A stretch of DNA of 64,000 nucleotides. It comes from Ferrimicrobium sp. (GTDB taxonomy: Bacteria > Actinomycetota > Acidimicrobiia > Acidimicrobiales > Acidimicrobiaceae). The stretch is from NCBI RefSeq assembly GCF_027364955.1, contig NZ_DAHXOI010000001.1, forward strand, positions 310,001 through 374,000, in the 5' to 3' direction. Below the pieces are notes generated by a model that had not been told where the DNA came from, ran no database searches, and saw only the letters and a list, made by a program, of their open reading frames with translations. Both the position numbers and the translations under genes were made by a program. This document shows positions 8,628-17,334 of the stretch, piece after piece (position 1 is the first letter of the stretch; every line of letters starts with the position of its first letter).

Positions 8628-9665
8628 ATGATTTTGTTCCAAGAGCGTGAGCTCCAAGCTGAGGTGCCAGACTTCGAGCACGGTGGTTTTAGAACAGCGA
8701 AGCTCATCCATCGGGTGGACCCGCTCTTCGGTCATGGCGCTCGCCTGATCGAGGGTGCAAAGTTGACTCCTGGACCCGTGGAACTCGGTTCCGCTGTCGA
8801 ACGAGACGGCTTCTGTCCATTTTGTGCAGATACCATTGGCGACGCAACTGCGCCCTTCCCCGAGGAGATTGCAAGAAATGGCCGAATTATCGTTGGGAAC
8901 GCCTGGGTGGTTCCCAATGTGATCGCCTACTCCTCCGTGTCGGCAGTCGGTGTTTACGATGTAAGCCGTCACTTCCTCCCACTGACGGCCATGACCCGCG
9001 AGGTTGTCTACGATGTGCTCTTGGCGATCGAACAACATGCCAAAGCAGTGCGATCTCAACGTCCGGAGTTGATTTATTCCTCAGTCAATGCGAACTATCT
9101 GCCGCCTTCGGGAAGTTCGCTCATCCATCCACATATCCAATCCTCGCATGATTCTGTCCCGCTTGGTGCACAGTCACGGTTGTTGTTGGCATCAAAGGAG
9201 CATTTTGATACCTATGGTCAGCCCTATTTTGAAGAACTCATCGCACTCGAGGATGCACAGAGTCAGCGCATGGTGGCACATATGGACCCATTTGTCTGGC
9301 TGGTTCCCTTCGCGCCCTCCGGGTTCTACGAGGTTTGGGCGCTGGCCCCGGGGCTCGGTGATCTCGTTGATCTAAGCGATCCAGATGTCTATCAATTGGC
9401 ATCGGGTCTCGCACTTGTACTCGCGACTTACGAGGAAATAGGCATTCAGTCCTTCAATTTCTCTCTCATCGGCGCCACCCCTGATAGTGGGGAGTTTGGT
9501 GCGAGTTTATTATTTCGTATCGTCGCACGAGCACCAATGGAGCCGTACTATCGGAGTGATGTCACCTATTTCGAACGTCTTTGCCTTGAGACAATGATTG
9601 ACTATTCGCCTGAGGAGTGGGCACAGACGCTTCGAAGCAACTTCGGTACGACCATCACTGGTTGA
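8628..9665 (+). CDS. GalT-like nucleotidyltransferase of the HIT superfamily, 345 aa
   Basis: The protein has the zinc-site signature CPFC (Cys63, Cys66) and the catalytic-type HPHIQ at 167-171, corresponding to the H-P-H-x-Q motif of galactose-1-phosphate uridylyltransferase. His169 would be the nucleophile that forms the uridylyl-enzyme. Beyond these motifs it diverges from housekeeping GalT, and no galK or galE is nearby, so the sugar phosphate, and even the nucleotide, are uncertain. The ATG at 8628 has GAGGAGAG about 7 bases upstream. It is divergent from the sensor kinase with only 30 bases between start codons, so at least one of the two promoters must lie inside the other gene. Confidence 0.8.
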   Translation: MILFQERELQAEVPDFEHGGFRTAKLIHRVDPLFGHGARLIEGAKLTPGPVELGSAVERDGFCPFCADTIGDATAPFPEEIARNGRIIVGNAWVVPNVIAYSSVSAVGVYDVSRHFLPLTAMTREVVYDVLLAIEQHAKAVRSQRPELIYSSVNANYLPPSGSSLIHPHIQSSHDSVPLGAQSRLLLASKEHFDTYGQPYFEELIALEDAQSQRMVAHMDPFVWLVPFAPSGFYEVWALAPGLGDLVDLSDPDVYQLASGLALVLATYEEIGIQSFNFSLIGATPDSGEFGASLLFRIVARAPMEPYYRSDVTYFERLCLETMIDYSPEEWAQTLRSNFGTTITG

Positions 9666-10194
9666 ACAGCTTATGGACAGTGTCGGTTGAGCTTGCTCGG
9701 TGACAGCTGATCGGTGCATGCGTCAAGGAAAGTTTCTCTGTGAAAAAAGGGCACGATCGGTTGACGCCCTGAGTCTGTGGCAGGTGGTTAACACGTCGAT
9801 CAGTGCATCTTGTAAGTGGCGGGCGTTAGGCTCACCGTACCTGGCAGATTGTGCCCCTGGCCCACGTGTTATGGCTAGCTGTGACGAAACGAGGATTGCT
9901 GCGCTGGTCGATTTGCCTTGATGGCGATCTCCCAGGGTCCGCGCACGAGGAGGGCGATGGCCGGCAACACGCAGGTGCTTGCCAGGCGCAGACCACTGCA
10001 GCGTCGATGCCGACGCGAGAGGCCTTCGATACCCGTGCAGAGGTAAACATTCCGATAGGCCAAGCCAGGATCATATCGATTGACAGCGCAAGGCAGCTTT
10101 GGCCTCCGACCATAGGAACCTCTGCACATAGGAACCTCCGCACTGTGCATTTCCACCAGTCACCGCTTGGTTGTGGCCCTGTAGGACGGAGCTC
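9666..10194. other. Intergenic region with a short tandem repeat and possible coding remnants
   Basis: No intact gene is supported. A 16-base unit is duplicated with one mismatch at 10111-10126 and 10127-10142. On the minus strand, frames between 9832 and 10156 contain short hydrophobic stretches such as VLPAIALLVRGPWEIAIKANRP that look like a degraded membrane protein, but they are split between frames and cannot be joined convincingly. Confidence 0.35.
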
Positions 10195-10791
10195 TTAGCG
10201 TGGAATTGAAGTGTACTTGAACTCGTTGAACTCGGGGTAGTTCGTCATGGTGTCGAGGACACGGTCGATAGTCGCGCGAGCTACCTTTGCGTCACCATTT
10301 GGTCGATGCATAACCCGTACGAACGCAGCCTGGCCGCTGACGATGAACGTGGGTACCCCAAAGACGTGGTGTTCTTCAACCGAGGCAAGATGTTGGCGTC
10401 TGAAGTCCTCGAGGATGTGCTCTGATTCAATGAGCTTTGCCACCTCTTCGGGCGCCACCTCATGACTCTCGAGAATCGATGCAAGTGCTGACCAATCACT
10501 GAGGTCGAGAGCACGGTCGTGGCGGGCGGCAAAGAGGGCAAGGTGGACGCCGGGGAAGTTTTCTGGGAAGTAACGTTGCACGGTCATACCAGTCATCACT
10601 GCGAGGAGCTCGTTGTAACGATCGGGGTCTGACCAAACGTCTGGCTCTCCATCTTCGATATGCACCTGACTGAGGGAGAACGGCACGAAGTCTACTTGGT
10701 AGTCCGCACCATCTTGCATCGCGGTAATGAGGTGTTCATGCATGTTACGTGCGAACGGGCACCGGTAGTCCCAGTTGATGGCGAAGTGCAT
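10195..10791 (-). CDS. DsbA-family thioredoxin-fold protein, 198 aa
   Basis: The thioredoxin-fold signature is an N-terminal beta strand followed by WDYRCPFARN, with a single active-site Cys11 (CPFA rather than CxxC), and a late GVPTFIV cis-proline loop near residue 145. This places it with FrnE/HCCA-isomerase-like DsbA relatives. Members with one cysteine often act on low-molecular-weight thiol conjugates (in mycothiol producers they include mycothiol-dependent reductases), but the substrate is not identifiable. It has no signal peptide, so it is cytoplasmic. It appears to be a single gene: the next gene upstream ends about 100 bases away and begins a separate group. Confidence 0.75.
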   Translation of the reverse strand: MHFAINWDYRCPFARNMHEHLITAMQDGADYQVDFVPFSLSQVHIEDGEPDVWSDPDRYNELLAVMTGMTVQRYFPENFPGVHLALFAARHDRALDLSDWSALASILESHEVAPEEVAKLIESEHILEDFRRQHLASVEEHHVFGVPTFIVSGQAAFVRVMHRPNGDAKVARATIDRVLDTMTNYPEFNEFKYTSIPR

Positions 10792-10890
10792 CAGTTACAT
10801 CTCCTTTGTGGTTGCTTTTACAACCAGTCTACCGGGTCGTAGAACGATAGCTCAAAAACACCCAAGTTCTGCGAACGAGCTGCGGGTGTA

Positions 10891-11424
10891 TTACTCCCTC
10901 GCCTGGTGTGGGAACGGCACAACAACTTTGACTACCTGCGCGTAGACAAGACCGATCAAGGCGCCGCCGACGACGTCGGAAGCATGATGGATGCGCACGT
11001 GAATGCGTGAGAGCGCGATCAACGTAGCTAGTGGGAAAAGGATCCAGCGGCCCAACCGATGGTTTGGGAGTAAGGAAGCCGCGGCAAAGGCCGCAGTTGC
11101 GTGACCACTTGGGAAGCTTGACGTTAGCGGATATCGGAGATGGTGGGGGTGTTCGTAGGTGTTGTCGATCGGACGTTCCCGGGAGAAAAAAGACTTGACG
11201 ATCACGTTGATCAACAGCGACTCTACACCCAATGCTGCCCCAGCACGCAGAGCCCTCCCGCGTCTTCGTGGAGAGATGGCAAGGAATGCCGCGAAAAGTT
11301 CCCATAGTAGCGAGTGGTCGGCGAGTGCTGAAAGTGTATAGAAGAGGCGGTCCAGGTGTTTCTGCCCCCGTAACGGTTGGAAGAGGCGATCAGCAGCGGC
11401 ATCAAAGCGATCCAGCTGTTTCAA
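10891..11424 (-). CDS. PAP2-family membrane phosphatase, 177 aa
   Basis: All three PAP2 motifs are present in order: K-x6-R-P (Lys77 to Pro85), P-S-G-H (105-108) and S-R-x5-H-x3-D (Ser139 to Asp150), with His146 the expected phosphoenzyme nucleophile. Hydrophobic segments at about 35-50, 62-78, 108-120, 126-139 and 151-170 fit the usual short multi-pass arrangement. Probable substrates are lipid or isoprenoid (undecaprenyl) pyrophosphates at the outer membrane face. The ATG overlaps the stop of the upstream nuclease gene as ATGA (11421-11424), so the two are translationally coupled, which is an unusual functional pairing. Confidence 0.85.
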   Translation of the reverse strand: MKQLDRFDAAADRLFQPLRGQKHLDRLFYTLSALADHSLLWELFAAFLAISPRRRGRALRAGAALGVESLLINVIVKSFFSRERPIDNTYEHPHHLRYPLTSSFPSGHATAAFAAASLLPNHRLGRWILFPLATLIALSRIHVRIHHASDVVGGALIGLVYAQVVKVVVPFPHQARE

Positions 11425-12242
11425 ACCTTTGGCACCCTTGGATCAGTTGGCTGTCGTTGTACATTGGGTGCGGTAAAGGAAGGGCACTGACATTGGTAGG
11501 CGCAAAAATGGCAAAGCCTCGATGGTCGTGGGCGGAAGTTCCCGGTCTCGCAGGCCATGCGAACCGCTGACCAGATCGCGGCCGTCTTGCCCTCGACGGC
11601 ATGAAGCCGGTGAGGTGACGCCTCAGCCTCGATGACCATGCGATCTCGAAGATACATCAGCTTGACGCTCTTTGGCCTTACTCCAAGGACCCGTTCAACG
11701 AGAAGCGCATAGAACAGAACGCCAGCGAGCTTATCCTGCTCGTGCGTGTGCGAGGGTGGGCGACCGGTCTTGTAATCGACGACAATGAGGTCTCCGTTGG
11801 CGTCACGGTCGAGACGATCGATCACGCCGCGAGCGAGGACATCACCAAGCGATGATTCGAACATGATCTCGGTACCGAGAACGTTGGTAGTGGTGGGATC
11901 CTCAAGCGTGAAGATGTTGAGGACCAGTTGTTCCACCTCTTGGCCGAGGCGGACTTGTGCCGCTTCGGGGAGCTCTTCTAGGAAGGTTGCGGAGTACCCG
12001 GTCTTGCGGCTACTGGCCAGCTCGTCCTGCACGATCGCGCGTGCCTGTAGTGGGGTGCGCTCGGTAGCTGGTAGCGAGAAGTAGAAGCGTTCGAGTGCCC
12101 GGTGAGCGAGGACGCCTTTGACGGTCCAAATAGAGAGCGGTTGGGGTATCTTATCGATGATAGAGAGCCGAAAAGCATAGGCGCAATCCTTGAAGGCAGT
12201 GACCTTGGTAGGCGTCAACGAGCAAGGTAGTGGTAGCCCCAT
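11421..12242 (-). CDS. RecB-family PD-(D/E)XK nuclease with probable 4Fe-4S cluster, 273 aa
   Basis: The nuclease core is seen as KGVLAHRALERF (His47), RGVIDRLDR (Asp142) and VVDYKTG (Asp156, Lys158), the typical RecB/AddB/Cas4-like H, D, D-x-K set. Cys20 plus a C-terminal Cys244-x2-Cys247-x5-Cys253 arrangement matches the pattern that holds a 4Fe-4S cluster in AddB and Cas4 nucleases. It is a stand-alone nuclease without a helicase domain, so it may process DNA ends in repair. No CRISPR array or cas1 lies nearby, so a Cas4 role is not supported. The stop is fused to the start of the PAP2 gene. There is no obvious ribosome site, and GTG/ATG choices near the start are uncertain. Confidence 0.8.
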   Translation of the reverse strand: MGLPLPCSLTPTKVTAFKDCAYAFRLSIIDKIPQPLSIWTVKGVLAHRALERFYFSLPATERTPLQARAIVQDELASSRKTGYSATFLEELPEAAQVRLGQEVEQLVLNIFTLEDPTTTNVLGTEIMFESSLGDVLARGVIDRLDRDANGDLIVVDYKTGRPPSHTHEQDKLAGVLFYALLVERVLGVRPKSVKLMYLRDRMVIEAEASPHRLHAVEGKTAAIWSAVRMACETGNFRPRPSRLCHFCAYQCQCPSFTAPNVQRQPTDPRVPKV

Positions 12243-12410
12243 GGGTCCAGGCTACCAGCATCGAAGATCCGTCGGCCGATCCTCTGTCATCATCCGAGAG
12301 GTTAGGTGCCTCGTGCGGCAGCTGCATTGGGCTGGGAGCCTGCTTGGAGTCGTGGTAAGAATTCCTGGAGATTGTGATATGCCCCGTCGCACGTAGGTAA
12401 CATTGGGACG

Positions 12411-13022
12411 ATGAACTCCTTTATTGACACGTACGTAGTGACGTATGGATTGCTCGCTATCTTGGTGTTGATGACCTTGGAGTCAGCGCTGATCCCCGTC
12501 CCCTCGGAACTGGTTATGACGCTCGCTGGCGTACTGGCCGCCTCCGGCAAACTGAGTCTCATCGGCGCGATCTTGGTAGGAATCCTGGGTAACCTCATCG
12601 GCAGTGTCATTCTTTGGGCAATCGGCCGGACGGGTGGAAGATCGCTAGTCGAACGCTTTGGACGTTTCATCTTTGTCAAGCCGCGGGACCTCGATAGAGC
12701 GGAGCGGTGGTTTCAGCGTCACGGTGAGGCGGCGGTGATCATCTCCCGGTTGTTGCCGGTGGTTCGGTCGGTCATTAGTCTTCCAGCCGGTGTTGCAGAG
12801 ATGCCAGTAAGCAAGTTTTCGCTCTATACGTTGATCGGGAGTATCCCCTTCGTGGCGTTATTGACGCTGGCGGGGTATTGGCTGGGTGCGAACTACACGG
12901 TGTTGGTCAAGGTGATCCAGGACTTGGGCTACGTGCTCGGTGCGTTGCTAGTGGTACTGGTCGTGGGTTTTGTCTGGTTCCGTTATCGACGACGCGCGAA
13001 TTTAGAGGCACTGGGAGAATAA
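12411..13022 (+). CDS. DedA-family membrane protein, 203 aa
   Basis: The DedA (SNARE-associated) fold is shown by an ESALIPVPSE re-entrant loop near residues 24-33, a GNLIGSVILWAIGR helix, the conserved RLLPVVRSVISLPAG stretch near 113-127, and four to five hydrophobic segments, the last near 165-187 followed by a basic tail. DedA proteins act as flippases or transporters of undecaprenyl phosphate and phospholipids and affect membrane potential and acid or drug tolerance. The ATG at 12411 has only a weak GGGACG upstream. The gene stands alone between the nuclease operon and the tRNA pair. Confidence 0.85.
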   Translation: MNSFIDTYVVTYGLLAILVLMTLESALIPVPSELVMTLAGVLAASGKLSLIGAILVGILGNLIGSVILWAIGRTGGRSLVERFGRFIFVKPRDLDRAERWFQRHGEAAVIISRLLPVVRSVISLPAGVAEMPVSKFSLYTLIGSIPFVALLTLAGYWLGANYTVLVKVIQDLGYVLGALLVVLVVGFVWFRYRRRANLEALGE

Positions 13023-13042
13023 TCAGCTAAACTCTGCCCTTG

Positions 13043-13116
13043 CGGGAAGTGGCGCAGCTTGGTAGCGCACCTGCTTTGGGAGCAGGGGGCCGCGGGTTCA
13101 AATCCCGCCTTCCCGA
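13043..13116 (+). tRNA. tRNA-Pro (anticodon TGG)
   Basis: The acceptor stem CGGGAAG pairs with CTTCCCG, the discriminator base is A, and there is a normal D arm with GCGC/GCGC pairing. The anticodon loop TTTGGGA (13075-13081) has TGG at 13077-13079, and the T arm contains GGTTCAAATCC. CCA is not encoded. It starts 20 bases after the DedA stop. Confidence 0.95.
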
Positions 13117-13135
13117 CGGCGCATTGTCGTGTTCC

Positions 13136-13212
<77 letters not shown>

Positions 13213-13429
13213 CTTCTCGTCGATGGTACTGCCATGAAGACCCGTCGCCCAAGCGGTCATTGAGTCGGGCCTGATCGATGGTGGGGTGGTCGTGGACGGC
13301 GCCCGACTCGTTGCGACAGTCTTGCCCATGAGTGATGTTGGCTCCTTTGCGTAGGCGATCGCTCCTTGGGTGCGAGCGTTGTGGGTCACCATTGGCTACC
13401 CGCAAAGGTTGTGGTAGCCTGGCCTATCG

Positions 13430-13446
13430 ATAACCCCCTATGGTAT
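13430..13446. promoter_or_regulatory. Candidate CsoR-type operator upstream of the CsoR gene
   Basis: The sequence ATAACCCCCTATGGTAT is an imperfect dyad with the AT-flanked C-run/G-run layout known from CsoR and CstR operators (consensus type ATACCCC...GGGGTAT). It lies about 150 bases before the CsoR-like gene. The right half is weak (only two G), so this is a hypothesis. Confidence 0.35.
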
Positions 13447-13592
13447 TGTTGTTAACCGACGCTACACTTGATAACCAGGGAGTTGTCGCAAGCTGTGTCG
13501 CGTGGTAAGAGCCGATTGGTTTGTCCTGACGGCTTCTATGAGGAGAAGGTGAGTTCGATGGTCGAGGCACATCAGAGAGGTCTGGGCGAACC

Positions 13593-13880
13593 ATGACCCC
13601 CGAGCAAGGTCAAACCGATCTACACCAGGAGGAGGCGGATCTCGATCGCCGACTCTCGAGGATCGAGGGACAGGTGCGAGGGATTCGTCGCATGGTTGCC
13701 GAGGGGCGTGATTGCAAGGAGCTCTCAATGCAGTTTGCTGCGGTGGCTAAGGCACTGGATCGGGCTGCTATCAACTACTTGACGGCACACCTCGTGTACT
13801 GCATCGAGAATCCAGAATTGGCGATGGAAGAGGGTACTTCGCTTGAGGAACTTCGTCGCTTGTTGGGGCGACTTCGTTAG
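13593..13880 (+). CDS. CsoR/RcnR-family metal-sensing repressor, 95 aa
   Basis: The all-helical DUF156 fold is recognised from RLSRIEGQVRGIRRMV near residues 20-35. The copper-type ligand set Cys41, His66 and Cys70 (C...H-x3-C) matches the C-H-C site of CsoR copper sensors, so Cu(I)-dependent derepression is likely. Nickel sensors of this family differ at these positions. No copper ATPase or chaperone gene is close, so the regulon must be elsewhere or autoregulatory. Start is the ATG at 13593, with GAGAGG about 13 bases upstream. Confidence 0.85.
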   Translation: MTPEQGQTDLHQEEADLDRRLSRIEGQVRGIRRMVAEGRDCKELSMQFAAVAKALDRAAINYLTAHLVYCIENPELAMEEGTSLEELRRLLGRLR

Positions 13881-13924
13881 GATCTTCATGACCTCGCGCG
13901 TAGACCTTGTATGCTTTGGTTGCT

Positions 13925-15307
13925 ATGCGCTCATCTGCTGAACTTCATCAAGAGTCCAATTCTGCTGTTGTGACGATCGAACTCCGCGACGAGGAGTTAC
14001 GACCGTACCTTGATCAGGCGGTGCGAAAACTTCGCTCCCAGGTCAGGATCCCTGGCTTTAGGAAGGGTCACGTTCCTGCTTCGGTGCTCGTGGCACGACT
14101 GGGTCAAGAGGCCGTTCGCCGCGAAGCGGTCGAGGATGCGGTACAGGAGAGCTACGAGGAGGTCATTGTTGACAATGGTCTCGACGTTATCGAGTCGCCC
14201 AGCCTCCGAATCGTCGATGGGGCCCAAGAGGGCGATGTGAAGGTGGAGCTTGACGTCGCGCTACGACCGGTGGTGCGCGTAGAGGGTATCGGCTCAATCG
14301 AGATCGAGCTGCCGCGGGTCGAGCTGACTGAGGCCGACGTCGATGCGGTCATCGACAGCATTCGCGAGCAGATGGCCACCCTCCAAGAGGTGGATCGTCC
14401 AGTGGCAGAAGGCGACCAAGTGACCTTCAATGTGATTACCGTTGAGGGTGACACCGAGGATGTGGTGACACCGTACCTCACTGCTCGTCTCGGAAAGGGC
14501 GAGGTTGCTCCTGAGTTTGAGGCAGCGCTCCTCGGTGCCAGTGTTGGCGATAAGGTAGCGGTTCCAGCGCCGGTCGATGGCGATACCGATAACGAAGCCC
14601 AGACACAGAAGACGATCCTTGAGGTGCTCGCTATTCGCGAGCTGGTACTACCTGATCTCGACGCTGATTTTGTTGCCCAGGTTTCGGAGTTCACCACGGT
14701 TGATGAGCTGCGCGAGGATGTGCGCACGAGTATGGCGTCGCGGCGTATCGCAGAGGCTCGTTCGCTCTTCGAGCAACAGCTCTATCAGAAGGTGCTCGAG
14801 TTGACCGAGCCTAAGACCATTCCAGAGGTGCTCCTCAACTCTGCCTACCAGCAGGAGTTGCATGAGTTTGGGCATGCCCTCGACGGCTCTGGGATCTCCT
14901 TGCGACGTTACCTAGAGATGAGCCAACAGGACGAAAACGCCCTAGCTGGACAACTCAGTTCGAAGGCTGCCCAATCAGTTCTTTGGGACCTCGCGTTGAG
15001 GGCGATAGCCGTCGATGAGGCGGTCAGCGTCGATACCCAAGAGTTGGAGGAGGAGATCGAGAAACTCAATACCTCGGGAGCACTGGAGCCTCGGCGTGGT
15101 GGCATCTCTCCGCTGCAGGAGTTTCAGGTCCGTACGTCGCTTATCAAACAGAAGGCTTACCGGCGACTGGCCAATATCGTGAGCATCAAGGACAGCGATG
15201 GCAACCCGGTGACATTGTCCCAGCTTGGGTTGGATCAGCTCCTTGAGGCGGGAAATGACGCTGGGGCAGAGGAGCTCGCTGAACCTGTTGGCTCTTCAGA
15301 GGAATAA
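13925..15307 (+). CDS. tig: Trigger factor, 460 aa
   Basis: Trigger factor is a ribosome-associated chaperone and peptidyl-prolyl isomerase. The ribosome-binding signature appears as IPGFRKGHVP around residues 40-50, the FKBP-like domain occupies about 150-240, and the C-terminal chaperone arms follow, ending in an acidic tail. The ATG at 13925 is chosen because the preceding in-frame codons are not family-like; no strong Shine-Dalgarno sequence is visible. It begins the conserved tig-clpP-clpX block, with an 80-base gap to clpP. Confidence 0.95.
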   Translation: MRSSAELHQESNSAVVTIELRDEELRPYLDQAVRKLRSQVRIPGFRKGHVPASVLVARLGQEAVRREAVEDAVQESYEEVIVDNGLDVIESPSLRIVDGAQEGDVKVELDVALRPVVRVEGIGSIEIELPRVELTEADVDAVIDSIREQMATLQEVDRPVAEGDQVTFNVITVEGDTEDVVTPYLTARLGKGEVAPEFEAALLGASVGDKVAVPAPVDGDTDNEAQTQKTILEVLAIRELVLPDLDADFVAQVSEFTTVDELREDVRTSMASRRIAEARSLFEQQLYQKVLELTEPKTIPEVLLNSAYQQELHEFGHALDGSGISLRRYLEMSQQDENALAGQLSSKAAQSVLWDLALRAIAVDEAVSVDTQELEEEIEKLNTSGALEPRRGGISPLQEFQVRTSLIKQKAYRRLANIVSIKDSDGNPVTLSQLGLDQLLEAGNDAGAEELAEPVGSSEE

Positions 15308-15387
15308 ACACCACGGCACCATTAGAATGGAAGAACTGCTCCTCGTGGTGCGAACCAAAGGGCAGTTAATGGAGATCGAGAGGTTGC

Positions 15388-15996
15388 ATGCAAGCGTATA
15401 ACTATTTGGTTCCTACCGTGATTGAGACATCTTCAAGGGGTGAGCGAGCCTACGATCTTTACTCCCGACTCCTTCGGGAGCGGATTATCGTCTTGGGGAC
15501 ACCGATTGACGATGCTGTTGCCAACCTGGTCTGCTCGCAGTTGCTGTACCTCGAGTATGAAGATCCTGACCGAGATATCAACCTGTACATCAACTCCCCG
15601 GGTGGAGAAATTACCGGCTTGTTTGCGATCTACGATACGATGCGCTATATTCGTCCAGACGTGTCCACTCTCTGCTTTGGTCAGGCTGCGTCAGCGGCTG
15701 CGGTGGTCCTTTCTGCAGGCGCGAAAGGCAAGCGCTATGCACTTCCGCATGCTCGGATCCTCCTGCATCAACCCTACGGCGGTGTTGGTGGCCAGGCAAC
15801 CGACATTGAGCTTCAGGCCAAAGAGATTCTGCGGATGCGTGATTTGCTGAACCAGATGCTTTCGGATTCCACTGGTCAAACAGTTGAGAAGATTGCCCAT
15901 GATACCGATAGAGATTTTATTCTCGAAGCGGAGCAGGCACTGGAGTATGGGGTCATCGATGAGGTGTTCTCCTCACGAGATTCTATTGGGAAATAG
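15388..15996 (+). CDS. clpP: ATP-dependent Clp protease proteolytic subunit, 202 aa
   Basis: The serine protease triad is visible as Ser102 in GQAAS, His127 in LLHQP and Asp176 in the DTDRD segment. The family helix [17 protein letters not shown] is present. It forms the barrel that degrades proteins fed by ClpX, which is encoded next. Actinobacteria often carry two tandem clpP genes; only one is here, so a second would be elsewhere. The start is ATG with GAGAGG upstream, and the normal N-terminus (Tyr-Asn-Tyr-Leu-Val-Pro) supports it. Confidence 0.95.
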   Translation: MQAYNYLVPTVIETSSRGERAYDLYSRLLRERIIVLGTPIDDAVANLVCSQLLYLEYEDPDRDINLYINSPGGEITGLFAIYDTMRYIRPDVSTLCFGQAASAAAVVLSAGAKGKRYALPHARILLHQPYGGVGGQATDIELQAKEILRMRDLLNQMLSDSTGQTVEKIAHDTDRDFILEAEQALEYGVIDEVFSSRDSIGK

Positions 15997-16071
15997 GAAG
16001 TCTTACCCAAACACGGCGATCGTTGCGGCGATTGCGATATGGTTAGGTAAGGACTAAGGAGAGGGTTGGCC

Positions 16072-17334
16072 ATGGCGAAGATTGGTGAAGGCCAAGAGAT
16101 GGTGAAGTGCAGTTTCTGCGGAATGTCGCAGAAACAGGTACGGAAGCTGATAGCAGGGCCAGGCGTTTACATCTGTGACAAGTGCATCGAGCTGTGCAAC
16201 GACATCATCTCTGAGGAATTGGGCGCCAAACCGGAGCCCCAAGGTGATGACAAACTTCCTAAGCCCAAGGAGATCATGGAGTTCCTCAATGGCTATGTGA
16301 TCGGCCAGGAGGGCGCGAAGAAGATTCTTTCGGTGGCGGTCTACAACCACTACAAGCGCATTCGTAGCGGCATCAAAGATGACGTGGAACTCGCTAAATC
16401 CAACGTGCTGTTGCTCGGTCCAACTGGCTGTGGCAAGACCCTGCTTGCGCAGACACTCGCTCGAATGCTGAACGTGCCCTTCGCCATCGCTGATGCTACC
16501 GCACTGACCGAAGCAGGCTATGTCGGCGAGGATGTGGAGAACATTCTCCTCAAACTCATCCAAGCTGCAGATTTTGATGTGAAGCGTGCGGAGATGGGGA
16601 TCATCTACATCGATGAGATTGACAAGATAGCGCGCAAGAGTGAGAACCCATCGATCACTCGTGATGTCTCCGGAGAAGGAGTTCAACAGGCCCTTTTGAA
16701 GATACTTGAGGGTACCGTTGCCTCCGTGCCTCCCCAGGGTGGCAGGAAACATCCACATCAAGAGTTCATTCAGATCGACACCACCAATGTACTTTTCATC
16801 TGTGGTGGTGCCTTCGTTGGTCTTGAAGAGATCGTGGCAAGTCGCCTTGGGCGACGTGGCATCGGCTTCTCTGGAACCATGACCCACGCCAAGAGGGAGA
16901 TTGAGGTCCTCGGTGAAGTGCAGCCTGAGGATCTGTTGAAGTTCGGCCTGCTTCCGGAGTTCATTGGACGGCTGCCCATCATCGGTACTATCGATAACCT
17001 CGACCGACCGGCACTGATTGAGATTCTTACTGAACCCAAGAACGCGCTGGTCAAACAGTACAAGAAGGTGCTTGAACTCGACGGGGTTGAGTTAGAGATC
17101 ACCGATGGTGCTCTGGACGCCATCGCAGATCAGGCGATGTTGCGAGGGACCGGGGCCCGTGGCCTCAAAGCTATTCTCGAGGAGGTCCTGCTCGACGTGA
17201 TGTACGAGGTGCCATCGCGCGATGATGTCACCAAATGCGTAGTCGATGAACAGGTGGTGCTTGAGCACGTTGCACCAACGCTCATTCCGGCCGCGCCTGA
17301 TCAGAATGGGTCATCAACCAGGCAAGCCTCCTAG
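16072..17334 (+). CDS. clpX: ClpX ATPase, specificity subunit of ClpXP, 420 aa
   Basis: ClpX unfolds tagged substrates for ClpP. The N-terminal zinc domain has Cys13, Cys16, Cys35 and Cys38. Walker A is GPTGCGKT at 116-123, the pore loop is GYVGED at 149-154, and Walker B is IIYIDEID at 177-184. A C-terminal small AAA domain with the [14 protein letters not shown] sensor-2 region completes it. ATG 16072 is preferred to the in-frame TTG at 16066 because of the spacing to GGAGAGGG. The stop codon abuts the folC start. Confidence 0.97.
   Translation: MAKIGEGQEMVKCSFCGMSQKQVRKLIAGPGVYICDKCIELCNDIISEELGAKPEPQGDDKLPKPKEIMEFLNGYVIGQEGAKKILSVAVYNHYKRIRSGIKDDVELAKSNVLLLGPTGCGKTLLAQTLARMLNVPFAIADATALTEAGYVGEDVENILLKLIQAADFDVKRAEMGIIYIDEIDKIARKSENPSITRDVSGEGVQQALLKILEGTVASVPPQGGRKHPHQEFIQIDTTNVLFICGGAFVGLEEIVASRLGRRGIGFSGTMTHAKREIEVLGEVQPEDLLKFGLLPEFIGRLPIIGTIDNLDRPALIEILTEPKNALVKQYKKVLELDGVELEITDGALDAIADQAMLRGTGARGLKAILEEVLLDVMYEVPSRDDVTKCVVDEQVVLEHVAPTLIPAAPDQNGSSTRQAS

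Noticed and set aside
7458-9059. 533-residue version of the sensor kinase
   Set aside because: The first 154 codons are antisense to the GalT-like gene; the GAF domain begins only after the ATG at 8597.
11421-12242. Cas4 identity for the Fe-S nuclease
   Set aside because: No cas1, cas2 or repeat array is present in the window, so only the general RecB/AddB-type family is claimed.
16054-16887. Minus-strand 277-residue frame
   Set aside because: Antisense to clpX, whose zinc and AAA motifs explain the region.
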